A stretch of 64,000 bases of DNA from an uncultured Candidatus Melainabacteria bacterium (GTDB lineage: Bacteria > Cyanobacteriota > Vampirovibrionia > Gastranaerophilales > Gastranaerophilaceae), in the NCBI GenBank assembly GCA_934691935.1, contig CAKUTH010000004.1, positions 62,001 to 126,000 of the forward strand. The letters are read 5' to 3'. Of this stretch, positions 53,883 to 61,667 are shown piece by piece. A model generated the notes under the pieces. That model was not told the DNA's origin. It searched no databases and worked only from the letters and a program-made list of their open reading frames with translations. The position numbers and the translations under genes were made by a program. How positions within the stretch are numbered: position 1 is the stretch's first letter; the number at the start of each line of letters is the position of its first letter.

Positions 53883-55154
53883 ATGCGCGATTTAGAACTA
53901 TTGATGCCTGCGGGCAATTTGGAAAAACTGGAATATGCAATTAAATACGGTGCAAACGCTGTTTACCTTGGTGTCGTGGATTTCAGCTTGAGGGCGATGA
54001 GAAAAGGTTCATTGATTACAATGGACAACCTTAAAGAAGCTGTTGATTTGGCTCACAAACTTGGTGCAAAAGCGTATGTTACAATAAATATTTTTGCATT
54101 TAATAACGATATAAAATTGTTGGAAACTTGTTTAGATAAGTTTAAAGATGCCAACCCTGACGCATTTATAATCAGCGATTACGGCATTTTTAATATGATA
54201 AGAAAACATATTCCGCAAATCCCTGTTCATATTAGTACACAAACAAACACACTAAATTATGAAAGTGTTAAATTTTGGCGTGATTTGGGTGCTACACGTG
54301 TTATTTTGGCACGTGAATTGCCGATTGCGGATATTGCTGAGATAAGAAAAAATGTTCCAGATGTAGAACTTGAATGCTTTGTCCAAGGGGCTCAGTGTGT
54401 GTCTTTCTCTGGCAGATGCCTTTTGAGTGATTATTTTTCTAAAGGAGAAAGAAAAGCAAACCATGGTAATTGTTCACAACCTTGCCGTTGGAGTTATAGA
54501 CTTGTTGAAGAAACCCGTCCAAATGAGTTTTTGGAGATTAATCAAGACGACAGAGGCTCTCACATCTTAAGTCCAAAAGATTTGTGCTTGGTAAAACAAT
54601 TGCCACAGTTGATTGATGCAGGTGTTGATTCATTTAAAGTTGAAGGCAGAACAAAAAGTTTATATTATGTTTCAGCTGTTGCAAAGGCTTATAGACAGGC
54701 TATTGACGATGTTTTGAAGAACAAAAATGCTGATTTGGAAAAATATTTTATAGAACTTCAAAAAGTTGGTAATCGTGGCTATACGACAGGATTTGCACTT
54801 GGAGATAACAATGGCGACAGTTATAGTTATGATATTTCAAAAGGCTTGGCTGGAGCTGATTTCTTGTGCGAATTCCGCTCTGATGACTGCAATGGACAGG
54901 GTGGTATGACAATTCCTGCAGACTATCATCTTGTAAAAATTAAAAACAAAATGCTTGTGGGCGATGAGGTTGAAATTATTACACCAGAAGAACAATTTGT
55001 TGCAAAAGTTGAAGCCGTTAAAAATGCTGACGGGGAAGAATTGGAACTTGGCAACACAAACGACGATGTTTATGTAAAATTTTCACAGAGCCCTAAAGAT
55101 ACAAAATATGCGCTTGTTCGTACTATTGGGGTGAAAAATTATCACAATCTCTAA
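53883..55154 (+). CDS. trhP: U32-family tRNA hydroxylation protein (TrhP/YegQ-like)
   Basis: Prephenate-dependent formation of 5-hydroxyuridine at tRNA position 34 in TrhP proteins; once annotated as peptidase U32. Motifs: LLMPAGNLEKLEYAIKYGAN at the start, VHISTQTN, then the cysteine-rich core FVQGAQCVSFSGRCLLSDYF and NHGNCSQPCRWSY with four Cys for the Fe-S site, and VDSFKVEGRTKS. 423 residues, near the usual 410-450. No SD; the promoter lies at 53848-53876. The next gene follows 86 bp later. Confidence 0.88.
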   Translation: MRDLELLMPAGNLEKLEYAIKYGANAVYLGVVDFSLRAMRKGSLITMDNLKEAVDLAHKLGAKAYVTINIFAFNNDIKLLETCLDKFKDANPDAFIISDYGIFNMIRKHIPQIPVHISTQTNTLNYESVKFWRDLGATRVILARELPIADIAEIRKNVPDVELECFVQGAQCVSFSGRCLLSDYFSKGERKANHGNCSQPCRWSYRLVEETRPNEFLEINQDDRGSHILSPKDLCLVKQLPQLIDAGVDSFKVEGRTKSLYYVSAVAKAYRQAIDDVLKNKNADLEKYFIELQKVGNRGYTTGFALGDNNGDSYSYDISKGLAGADFLCEFRSDDCNGQGGMTIPADYHLVKIKNKMLVGDEVEIITPEEQFVAKVEAVKNADGEELELGNTNDDVYVKFSQSPKDTKYALVRTIGVKNYHNL

Positions 55155-55240
55155 ACGTCATTTTGTGGCGTGTTTATGAGATTCTTCACCATTGTTCAGG
55201 ATGACAAAGCCGAAAAATTTATTAGATAAAGGATTTTAGA

Positions 55241-55723
55241 ATGTTCATTAAACCTGATTATAATATTAAAAATATATACGAAATAAATCTTGAGGACTTG
55301 AAAAATCAAGGGGTGAAAGCCCTTTTGTTTGACTTGGACAGTACCTTAATGGGGTCAAAAACAGGTTGCTATACGCCTAAAACTCTTGCTTGGCTTGAAA
55401 ATGTAAAAAAAGATTTTTTTGTTGGCGTAGTTTCAAACAACAAAAATCCTGATTATATCCGAAAAGTTACAGATTGTTCAGATTTTCCAGTTGTATTTGG
55501 CGCGTGCAAACCAGATATTAAAGTCGCAACAAATTTTATGAAAGAATATAATTTATTGCCAGAAACAACTGTGTTTGTGGGAGATAGACCATTAACCGAT
55601 ATTATTTGTGGAAAACGTTTGGGATGTAAAACAATTCTTGTAGATTCTATCACTGCAGAAATAGAAAAGCCGATTGTACGCCTTGCAAGGTGGCTTGAAA
55701 GATGCACTGTGAATAAAAATTAG
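55241..55723 (+). CDS. YqeG-family HAD phosphatase
   Basis: HAD subfamily IIIA, 160 residues. Motif I is FDLDSTL (nucleophile Asp and the second Asp), motif II GVVSNNK, motif III a Lys in CKPDIKVA, and motif IV FVGDRPLTDI. The N-terminal PDYNIKNIYEINLEDLK and the WLERC tail fit YqeG. Substrate unknown; phosphatidylglycerophosphate has been proposed for relatives. SD AAGGA 7-8 nt before the ATG. Preceded by a TGTCATT-like repeat remnant at about 55157-55206. Confidence 0.9.
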   Translation: MFIKPDYNIKNIYEINLEDLKNQGVKALLFDLDSTLMGSKTGCYTPKTLAWLENVKKDFFVGVVSNNKNPDYIRKVTDCSDFPVVFGACKPDIKVATNFMKEYNLLPETTVFVGDRPLTDIICGKRLGCKTILVDSITAEIEKPIVRLARWLERCTVNKN

Positions 55724-55802
55724 GCACTGGCGTTAATTTAAACAAATTTTATTATTCTAAAAATGTTTTAATTTTCTTTGCTATTTTATAAGATATAATT
55801 GT

Positions 55803-56693
55803 TTATATTTTACAAATCTTCATTTTTCTTGAAATAATCAAGAAAACTCCGAATAAAATCAGGATTATTCCGATAGAAATTCTTAGAGTTAACTGCTCAT
55901 GAAAGAATAAAATCCCGAAAAATATTGCAGTTAGGGGCTCTAGAGCGCCGAGAATTGCAGTGTTTGTCGAACCGATTAATTGGATTGCGATGGTAATTGT
56001 TTCAAGCGAAATAATTGTCGGGAATAATGCTAAACCTATTGCTAATAACCAAGATTTTAGATTTGGTAATGTTTGCAAAGAGGTGCAGAATTTTAAATTA
56101 ACAATGTATACAATCAATCCAAAAAGCATTACATAAAAACTTAATCGTGCACTGCTCATCTTTTTTACAGGTTTGATATTCTTGACTCCGACTATATAAA
56201 GAGCGTATAAAAAAGCTGATGTTAAAACAATTAATATCCCTTTTATGCTCAATGTAGTATCAGGTTTGCCTTTGTATAAAAGAACTATCCCTATTGAGGT
56301 TAAGAGAATAGCGAAAATCACGGTTTTTGTAATTTTTTCTTTGAAAAAAATTGCCATTATTATCGCAACTATTACTGGATAAATAAACAAAATTGTACAT
56401 GCAATCCCTGCTTCAATATAATTAAATGCCTCAAAAAGAGTTAATGAAGATAGCGAAAAGAATATGCCTAAGAAAAATAATGGGACAACTTCCTGTTGAG
56501 ATATTTTTAATGATGTTTTTTTGAAAAATTTTAGCCAAAGAAAATATATTATTACTGCTAAAAAATATCTGTAAAATAAAACGGAATTTACACCAATCCC
56601 TATTGAGTACAATGGTAGCGCAAAAAGTGGATTCATTCCATAACTTGTCGAGGCAATTATTCCGTTTAGTATTCCCTTGGTGTTGCTATTCAT
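55803..56693 (-). CDS. EamA/DMT-family transporter
   Basis: 296 residues with about ten hydrophobic helices in two EamA repeats (GIACTILFIYPVIVAIIMAI in the first, GSTNTAILGALEPLTAIFFG in the second, the latter the typical EamA signature). The ATG at 56693 has an AAGAG SD; the frame is open 13 codons earlier without one. Exports or imports small metabolites; substrate unknown. Divergent from the metallopeptidase-like gene. Confidence 0.88.
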   Translation of the reverse strand: MNSNTKGILNGIIASTSYGMNPLFALPLYSIGIGVNSVLFYRYFLAVIIYFLWLKFFKKTSLKISQQEVVPLFFLGIFFSLSSLTLFEAFNYIEAGIACTILFIYPVIVAIIMAIFFKEKITKTVIFAILLTSIGIVLLYKGKPDTTLSIKGILIVLTSAFLYALYIVGVKNIKPVKKMSSARLSFYVMLFGLIVYIVNLKFCTSLQTLPNLKSWLLAIGLALFPTIISLETITIAIQLIGSTNTAILGALEPLTAIFFGILFFHEQLTLRISIGIILILFGVFLIISRKMKICKI

Positions 56694-56856
56694 AAATCTC
56701 TTTTCCCGAGATGTATTATAGCAAAAAAACAAGATTGATTTTTTGTTTTGAAAGATGACTTATGAGATGTTTTATGAATAATTGTTAAAAATATGTGCTA
56801 ATTTTAGCAAATTTTATTATTCACATGTGTTGGAGATTACACGGAAGGTGAATAAT

Positions 56857-57801
56857 ATGTCAAAAATTATAACAACAGATAATGGTCAGCGCTATCAAAC
56901 TCCAGGATTTGGAAGAACTGCTGGTGCGGTTTATGCAGGAACTTTAGCTAATTCGCTTGTTGCGGTGGGAGCTTCTACAGCGATAGGGTTACCTTGTATT
57001 AAACAAATGCAAAAGGCTTCTCAGGCTTGTGACACGGTTGCAATTCGTTCGGCAATCGAAAACGCAATGCAAACAACAGGGTTGAATGGCAAAGGAGTTG
57101 AGGTAATTGACGTAAAGACTCCAACTTCAGGTGGGACATTATTTGAAAATTTGTCAAAACTGTTTACAGGCAAAAAAACGTTAGAAGAACTTCACCCTGA
57201 AAATAAAAAATTGGTAGATGCTTTGAATAATGCAATGAGTAAAATTGAACGTGAATCTGTTTTTGGCAAAGCGCAAGCTGAATATATTGTAAAAATGCTT
57301 GAAACTGGTGACAACGCTTGTTTCTTACCGAAAGGTAATAAAGTAATCGTCAATATAGAAAAATTAGGTTCATCTGCTTTTCACGAAATGGGTCACGCTA
57401 TTAACAGAAATATGTCAACTTTCTGGAAAGGTATGCAAAAATTGAGAATGCCAATGATGATTACATCAGGAGCACTTTCTTTGTTAGCATTGTGCAAACG
57501 ACCTAAAGCAGAAGGTGAACAACCGAAGAATGGTTTTGACAAAGTTACAACATTTATTAAAAACAATGTAGGTAAACTCGTAACATTGTCATTTGTTCCT
57601 ATTGTTGCAGAAGAATTGAAAGCAACAAGTCGAGGTAATAAATTGGCAAAACAACTTTTATCTCCAGAAATTGCCAAAAAAGTTAAGGCAACAAATAGAT
57701 TTGGTGCAATTACGTATGTGACAACAGCAGTTATAGCAGGTTTTTCTGCTTTTGTAGCTAACAAAGTCCGCGACAAAATCGCTCATCCAAAAGAAGTGTA
57801 A
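56857..57801 (+). CDS. HExxH metallopeptidase-like membrane protein
   Basis: 314 residues. Zinc motif HEMGH at H176-H180 in SSAFHEMGHAINRN, with a likely third ligand Glu in VAEELKATSRG (E252/E253), the M48-like order. Hydrophobic helices lie at about 24-45, near 207-223 and about 290-305. No signal peptide is seen. It is probably a membrane protease of unknown substrate. The ATG at 56857 is preferred: GGAAGGTG lies 7 nt before it, while the frame extends 25 codons upstream without a site. Monocistronic; a terminator follows. Confidence 0.7.
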   Translation: MSKIITTDNGQRYQTPGFGRTAGAVYAGTLANSLVAVGASTAIGLPCIKQMQKASQACDTVAIRSAIENAMQTTGLNGKGVEVIDVKTPTSGGTLFENLSKLFTGKKTLEELHPENKKLVDALNNAMSKIERESVFGKAQAEYIVKMLETGDNACFLPKGNKVIVNIEKLGSSAFHEMGHAINRNMSTFWKGMQKLRMPMMITSGALSLLALCKRPKAEGEQPKNGFDKVTTFIKNNVGKLVTLSFVPIVAEELKATSRGNKLAKQLLSPEIAKKVKATNRFGAITYVTTAVIAGFSAFVANKVRDKIAHPKEV

Positions 57802-57856
57802 ATATTTTACTATTGCAAAAAAAATGGGTTCTAATACCCGCTAATTCGATATAATA

Positions 57857-57891
57857 AAAGACAGTCCAGACAACAGTCGGACTGTCTTTAT
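57857..57891. terminator. terminator hairpin, copy 1 of 3
   Basis: AAAGACAGTCC-AGACAACAGT-CGGACTGTCTTT. The same hairpin and about 13 bases upstream (ATTCGATATAATA) recur near tRNA-Ser (about 58965-58996 and 59274-59309). Confidence 0.85.
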
Positions 57892-57893
57892 TT

Positions 57894-58574
57894 TTAAAAT
57901 TTTATTGGATAGTTATTAGGAATTTTCCAATTATTATTTATTATTAGATTAAGGCACGGTCCACCATAGGTATATTGATTTTTACAGGCCTCTACAAGCT
58001 CATTTGAAGATAATTTATCATAATAATCGACATTAAATGTACATTTTATTTCTGGGAAAACATATAATCCAAAATAATCTTTTCCAGGAATAAAATCTGA
58101 TCTGTCTCTATATGCTCCAGATGCAAATTTTTGAAGATCTAAATCAGGTTTTACATAAAGAATAACCCAAAGCAGGTTTGAAGTAATTGCCTCTATTCGT
58201 AACGCTGTTCCATCTTTAAAAAAAACCATATAGCTACCAGTAACATTTTTATTGGTCTTTATGCTTGTAACATTTGGAATATAATCCGCAAAATAAGTAT
58301 TCCACCAATTTTCTTGAAATTCAGGGTTTCTTGCTTCATTGACACTTCCCCAGTTCCACGTCGAACAAGCTCCATTTTTGGTTTCAGAATAAATAATTGC
58401 CTGATTTAAAATAGAATAAAGTTTTTCTAAGCGCATTACAACAACTTTTTTTCTATAATTTCCAATAATATTTGGTATGGTTAAAGCAGAGATAATTCCC
58501 AGTATACCTATAGTAATCAACACTTCGGCAAGAGTAAATGCATGTTTTTTCAAAGATGTTTTTATGTTTTTCAT
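57894..58574 (-). CDS. type IV pilin-like prepilin (226 aa)
   Basis: Longer leader than the others (MKNIKTSLKKHA) followed by FTLAEVLITIGILGIISALT; Ala instead of Gly stands before the cleavage point. The helix ends near residue 33. The head is rich in Trp, Tyr and Asn with NGACSTWNWG, FFKDGTALRIE and late Cys (CKNQYTYGGPCLN). AGGA SD about 9 nt before the start. It lies between repeated terminator sequences behind tRNA-Ser, next to an HTH gene, and may be an acquired cassette (inference). Confidence 0.82.
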   Translation of the reverse strand: MKNIKTSLKKHAFTLAEVLITIGILGIISALTIPNIIGNYRKKVVVMRLEKLYSILNQAIIYSETKNGACSTWNWGSVNEARNPEFQENWWNTYFADYIPNVTSIKTNKNVTGSYMVFFKDGTALRIEAITSNLLWVILYVKPDLDLQKFASGAYRDRSDFIPGKDYFGLYVFPEIKCTFNVDYYDKLSSNELVEACKNQYTYGGPCLNLIINNNWKIPNNYPIKF

Positions 58575-58676
58575 TATTAAAAATTCCTATTACATAACAC
58601 AAAATACAGAATATAATCAGTATAATACTGAATGTAATATATATATAAACATAAGTCAATATATTAAAATATATTT

Positions 58677-58892
58677 ATGGATATGACTATTTATTTTAAA
58701 GAACTTGCACAAAATATGAGAATAGAAAGAGCGAGATTAAAAATTTCTCAACTAAAACTTGCTGAGATGGCTGATGTTTCTTTAGACACTATCAACATGA
58801 TTGAACGTGGGGTTGGGAGTCCAAAATTGTGCACAGTTATATCTATTGCTAAAGCATTGAATGTCGACTTGAATACGTTGATTAAATTGTAG
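58677..58892 (+). CDS. small XRE-family HTH regulator (71 aa)
   Basis: Almost the whole protein is one Cro/C1-type HTH: LAQNMRIERARLKISQLKLA, then MADVSLDTINMIERGVGSPK and a final helix. No sensor domain. No SD; TAAAAT ends 6 nt before the ATG. It is divergent from the prepilin 102 bp away and could control it. Small solo XRE genes are common on mobile elements, in keeping with the repeats around it. Confidence 0.85.
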   Translation: MDMTIYFKELAQNMRIERARLKISQLKLAEMADVSLDTINMIERGVGSPKLCTVISIAKALNVDLNTLIKL

Positions 58893-58932
58893 CTTATTTG
58901 TTAGAATGCAACAAAATGTAGTTTGGTAGTGA

Positions 58933-59326
58933 GTTCTCATATTCACAAATTCAAAATAATAAAAGACAGTCCAGACAACAGTCGGACTGTCTTTTATACA
59001 GAGGGGATGGGATTGTCTTGAGTCGCTCGCATTAAACGGGTTTACGTTTGTATGCTACATAAATTTCATTTATTTCGCATACAAGCCTTCGCCCTGTCTT
59101 GAATTTGCTCCACGCTCCCAGAGTTTCGCACATGTTGCTTTGCAACAGTGTGCTCAATCTGCTCGCTATTCGGACTTACTTTGTTCCGTCCGTACGCAAA
59201 TTCGCTCTGCTCGCTCCTCGCTCGAACCCTAAAAATGACCGTGGGTTCTCATATTCACAAATTCGATATAATAAAAGACAGTCCAGACAACAGTCGGACT
59301 GTCTTTTATACAGAGGGGATGGGATT
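58933..59326. repeat. direct repeats carrying the tail of tRNA-Ser
   Basis: An 82-nt sequence at 58933-59014 recurs at 59245-59326 with two mismatches. Both contain the GACAGTCC...GGACTGTC hairpin and end in CAGAGGGGATGGGATT, which in the second copy is the 3' end of tRNA-Ser and in the first is a 16-nt stub (58999-59014). Between them, 59098-59206 is an inverted copy of the 48764-48872 repeat. No gene is seen in the gap. Confidence 0.8.
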
Positions 59327-59397
59327 CGAACCCACGGTGGAATTGCTCCCACACAACCTTTCCAAGATTGCACCTTAAACCGCTCGGACACCCCTCT
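59311..59397 (-). tRNA. tRNA-Ser(GGA)
   Basis: Minus-strand, 87 nt, with a long variable arm as expected for Ser. Acceptor AGAGGGG/CCCCTCT with discriminator G; D-arm GTCCGAGCGGTTTAAGGTGC; anticodon stem CAATC/GGTTG with loop TTGGAAA (anticodon GGA); T-arm GGGTTCGAATCC. CCA not encoded. Downstream hairpin GACAGTCC...GGACTGTC terminates it. Confidence 0.97.
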
Positions 59398-59457
59398 ATT
59401 TGATTTTTTCTAATATATTATAAAATCCGAAAACAATCAAGTTTAAAGTTTAAAATT

Positions 59458-60195
59458 TTATTGTCCAATATAGCTTAATACACCGTTAATAAAGGTTAAT
59501 GGGTGTACTGGACAGCCTGGAATGTACAAATCAACAGGATATTTATCCAAAAATTCTCTGTTCAACTCAGCACTATCCTTGAATACTCCGCCAGAAATTG
59601 CGCAAGCTCCGCAAAGTATCACCAATTTCGGATCTGGTACTGATTTGTAACAGTCCTCTAATGCATAAGCCATGTGTTTTGTGATTGGACCTGTGATCAC
59701 AATCCCGTCAGCGTGTCTTGGAGATGCAACAAAATCTATTCCAAATCTTCCCATATCAAAGTTTACGTTAGAACAAGCGTTCAATTCCATTTCGCAACCG
59801 TTGCAACCGCCCGCAGAAACCTGTCTGAGTTTTAAAGAATGCCCAAAAACTCTAACTATTTCTTTTTTTACCTCAACTGCTGATTTTACATAATCCTCGT
59901 AATTACTTTGAGGGGTTACTACCAATTTTTCTCTGTCAGTTGATGTTAATTTGTATCCGTTAGTGAATTGTACGGCCTTGCATGCTTTTTCGCAAGCCCC
60001 GCAAAATGTGCATTTGCCCATATCTATGGCTAAAGGATTTGTTTTTAATGCTCCAGTAGGACAAATTGTTTCATCGCATTCGCAACCTTCGTGCAAAACT
60101 GGAAATCCCCTGAATTGCTCTCTCATCGGTGCGTTTTTAATGTCTTTTATGAATTGTTTTCCTTGGTAAATTCTTGATTTTAATGTATCAAACAT
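59458..60195 (-). CDS. NuoB/HyfI-like small subunit fused to a ferredoxin domain
   Basis: 245 residues; iron-sulfur subunit of a membrane-bound hydrogenase-4/complex I-like complex. N-terminal ferredoxin part: one canonical cluster motif CTFCGACEKAC and a reduced one (CECDETICP). C-terminal part: the small-subunit cluster motif GGCNGCEME, then CGACAISGG and PGCPVHP. In group 4 complexes the NuoI-like ferredoxin and NuoB-like subunit are usually separate, so this fusion is notable. The ATG at 60195 has AAGGA about 9 nt upstream, 11 bp after the large subunit stop. Last gene of the operon. Confidence 0.88.
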   Translation of the reverse strand: MFDTLKSRIYQGKQFIKDIKNAPMREQFRGFPVLHEGCECDETICPTGALKTNPLAIDMGKCTFCGACEKACKAVQFTNGYKLTSTDREKLVVTPQSNYEDYVKSAVEVKKEIVRVFGHSLKLRQVSAGGCNGCEMELNACSNVNFDMGRFGIDFVASPRHADGIVITGPITKHMAYALEDCYKSVPDPKLVILCGACAISGGVFKDSAELNREFLDKYPVDLYIPGCPVHPLTFINGVLSYIGQ

Positions 60196-60206
60196 GTCTT
60201 TATTCC

Positions 60207-61655
60207 TTATAAATCGTTTCCACAATATGACAAATTGTGGCTCTTATTGCATAATGGGAAGTCTGAAACGCCGTTGTTTCTAACAGCCAGCGCTAATCCA
60301 TACCAATTATTGAAAGACGGATCTTTAACTTTGTATCTGCTTATATTACCAGTAGAATCCGTCATTGCAACATGAACAACTTCGCCTCTCCATCCTTCAA
60401 CTATCGAAATTGCAAAAGCATCTTTCGCGTTGTCGCCACCAGTTACAACCAATGGCTCATTTATGTATTCTTGCAATTTTGCAAAACATTTTCTGATAAT
60501 TGAAATTGATTGCAAAGTTTCTTTGTATCTGAGTTTAAATCTCGCATTAACGTCACCTGTTGCATTGAATGGTTTCTTGTGAATTCCCAATTTTTCATTC
60601 CATTCATCTGGGTAATCAAAACGAGAATCTATATCGACACCACAAGCACGTCCTGCCATGCCGACTAATCCAACTTCTTCAGCACGTTCTTTACTTACTG
60701 TACCAGTTTTTTCCAACCTTGACATAACTGTTGAATTTTTTAACATTGTATTTGTCATACGTTCAACATCTTTTTCTACTTTTTCAAAAGTTTTTAATGC
60801 CTTTGAAATTTTATCGTTAGTTATATCAAAATTAACACCGCCAACGGTAACCATTCCACGTCCGAAACGACTTCCGCAAAATTCTAACATAGTGTTGATA
60901 ACAAGAGTTCTGGTTGCTCCAAACACAGATGCTCCCATCAAATATGCGATATCACCTGCTATTGCTCCCAAATCGCCAATATGGATAGCTGCTCTTTCCA
61001 TTTCTAACGCGACTTTTCTAATTAACTGCGCCTTGTTAGAAATTTCAATCCCTTTTAATGTTTCCATAATTTGAGAATATGCAGTATTATACGCGATTAC
61101 GCTATCTCCGCAAATTGATTCAGCAAGTTGGTTTGAAGGAGATTTAACTAACAAATCTTCTACTCCGCGGTGTTGGTAGCCAAGCATAATTTCTAAGTGG
61201 TAAACAGTTTCGCCATTACACATAAATCTGAAATGCCCTGGTTCAATTACACCAGCGTGAATTGGACCAACCGCAACTTGATGGACTTCTTCACCTTTCA
61301 TTTCAAAGAAATTGTATTTATCTTGATTTTTTCTTACTGGTTTCAACCAAGGGTGATTTAACGGTTCAATTCCAAATTGTTCATAAAATTCACGTTCATA
61401 TATATGGAAAGCTGGAATTGCGTTAGTTAAGCATTCATAACTTTTTTCGTCAGCTTCAAAAATTGCGGAAGAAACCAACAAATTCGGCGCGTCTGCCAAT
61501 ACAACAAACAAACGAGTTCTTCCATTTCCCCAGTCTTTACCAAAAAATGCAACTGGGCGTTTGTTTTCTTTTATAATTTCTTCTCTTAACTCTCCAATTT
61601 TTAAGATTGGAATATCAGATAAATTTATTTTTGAATTGTTTTTTATTTTAATCAT
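60207..61655 (-). CDS. hydrogenase-4-like large subunit lacking NiFe ligands
   Basis: 482 residues: a NuoC-like N-terminal part (about 1-115, with IYEREFYEQFGI) fused to a NuoD/HyfG-like part (VGPIHAGVIEPGHFRF, LGYQHRGVE). The two CxxC pairs that hold NiFe in true hydrogenases are absent: the first site reads ESICGDSVIAY (C182, S185) and the C-terminal one LSYCGNDL (C478 only). No CxxC exists anywhere in the protein. This fits the energy-converting hydrogenase-related (Ehr) class rather than an H2-active enzyme. SD AAGGA about 8 nt before the ATG. Confidence 0.88.
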   Translation of the reverse strand: MIKIKNNSKINLSDIPILKIGELREEIIKENKRPVAFFGKDWGNGRTRLFVVLADAPNLLVSSAIFEADEKSYECLTNAIPAFHIYEREFYEQFGIEPLNHPWLKPVRKNQDKYNFFEMKGEEVHQVAVGPIHAGVIEPGHFRFMCNGETVYHLEIMLGYQHRGVEDLLVKSPSNQLAESICGDSVIAYNTAYSQIMETLKGIEISNKAQLIRKVALEMERAAIHIGDLGAIAGDIAYLMGASVFGATRTLVINTMLEFCGSRFGRGMVTVGGVNFDITNDKISKALKTFEKVEKDVERMTNTMLKNSTVMSRLEKTGTVSKERAEEVGLVGMAGRACGVDIDSRFDYPDEWNEKLGIHKKPFNATGDVNARFKLRYKETLQSISIIRKCFAKLQEYINEPLVVTGGDNAKDAFAISIVEGWRGEVVHVAMTDSTGNISRYKVKDPSFNNWYGLALAVRNNGVSDFPLCNKSHNLSYCGNDL

Positions 61656-61667
61656 AGTCTTTATCCT

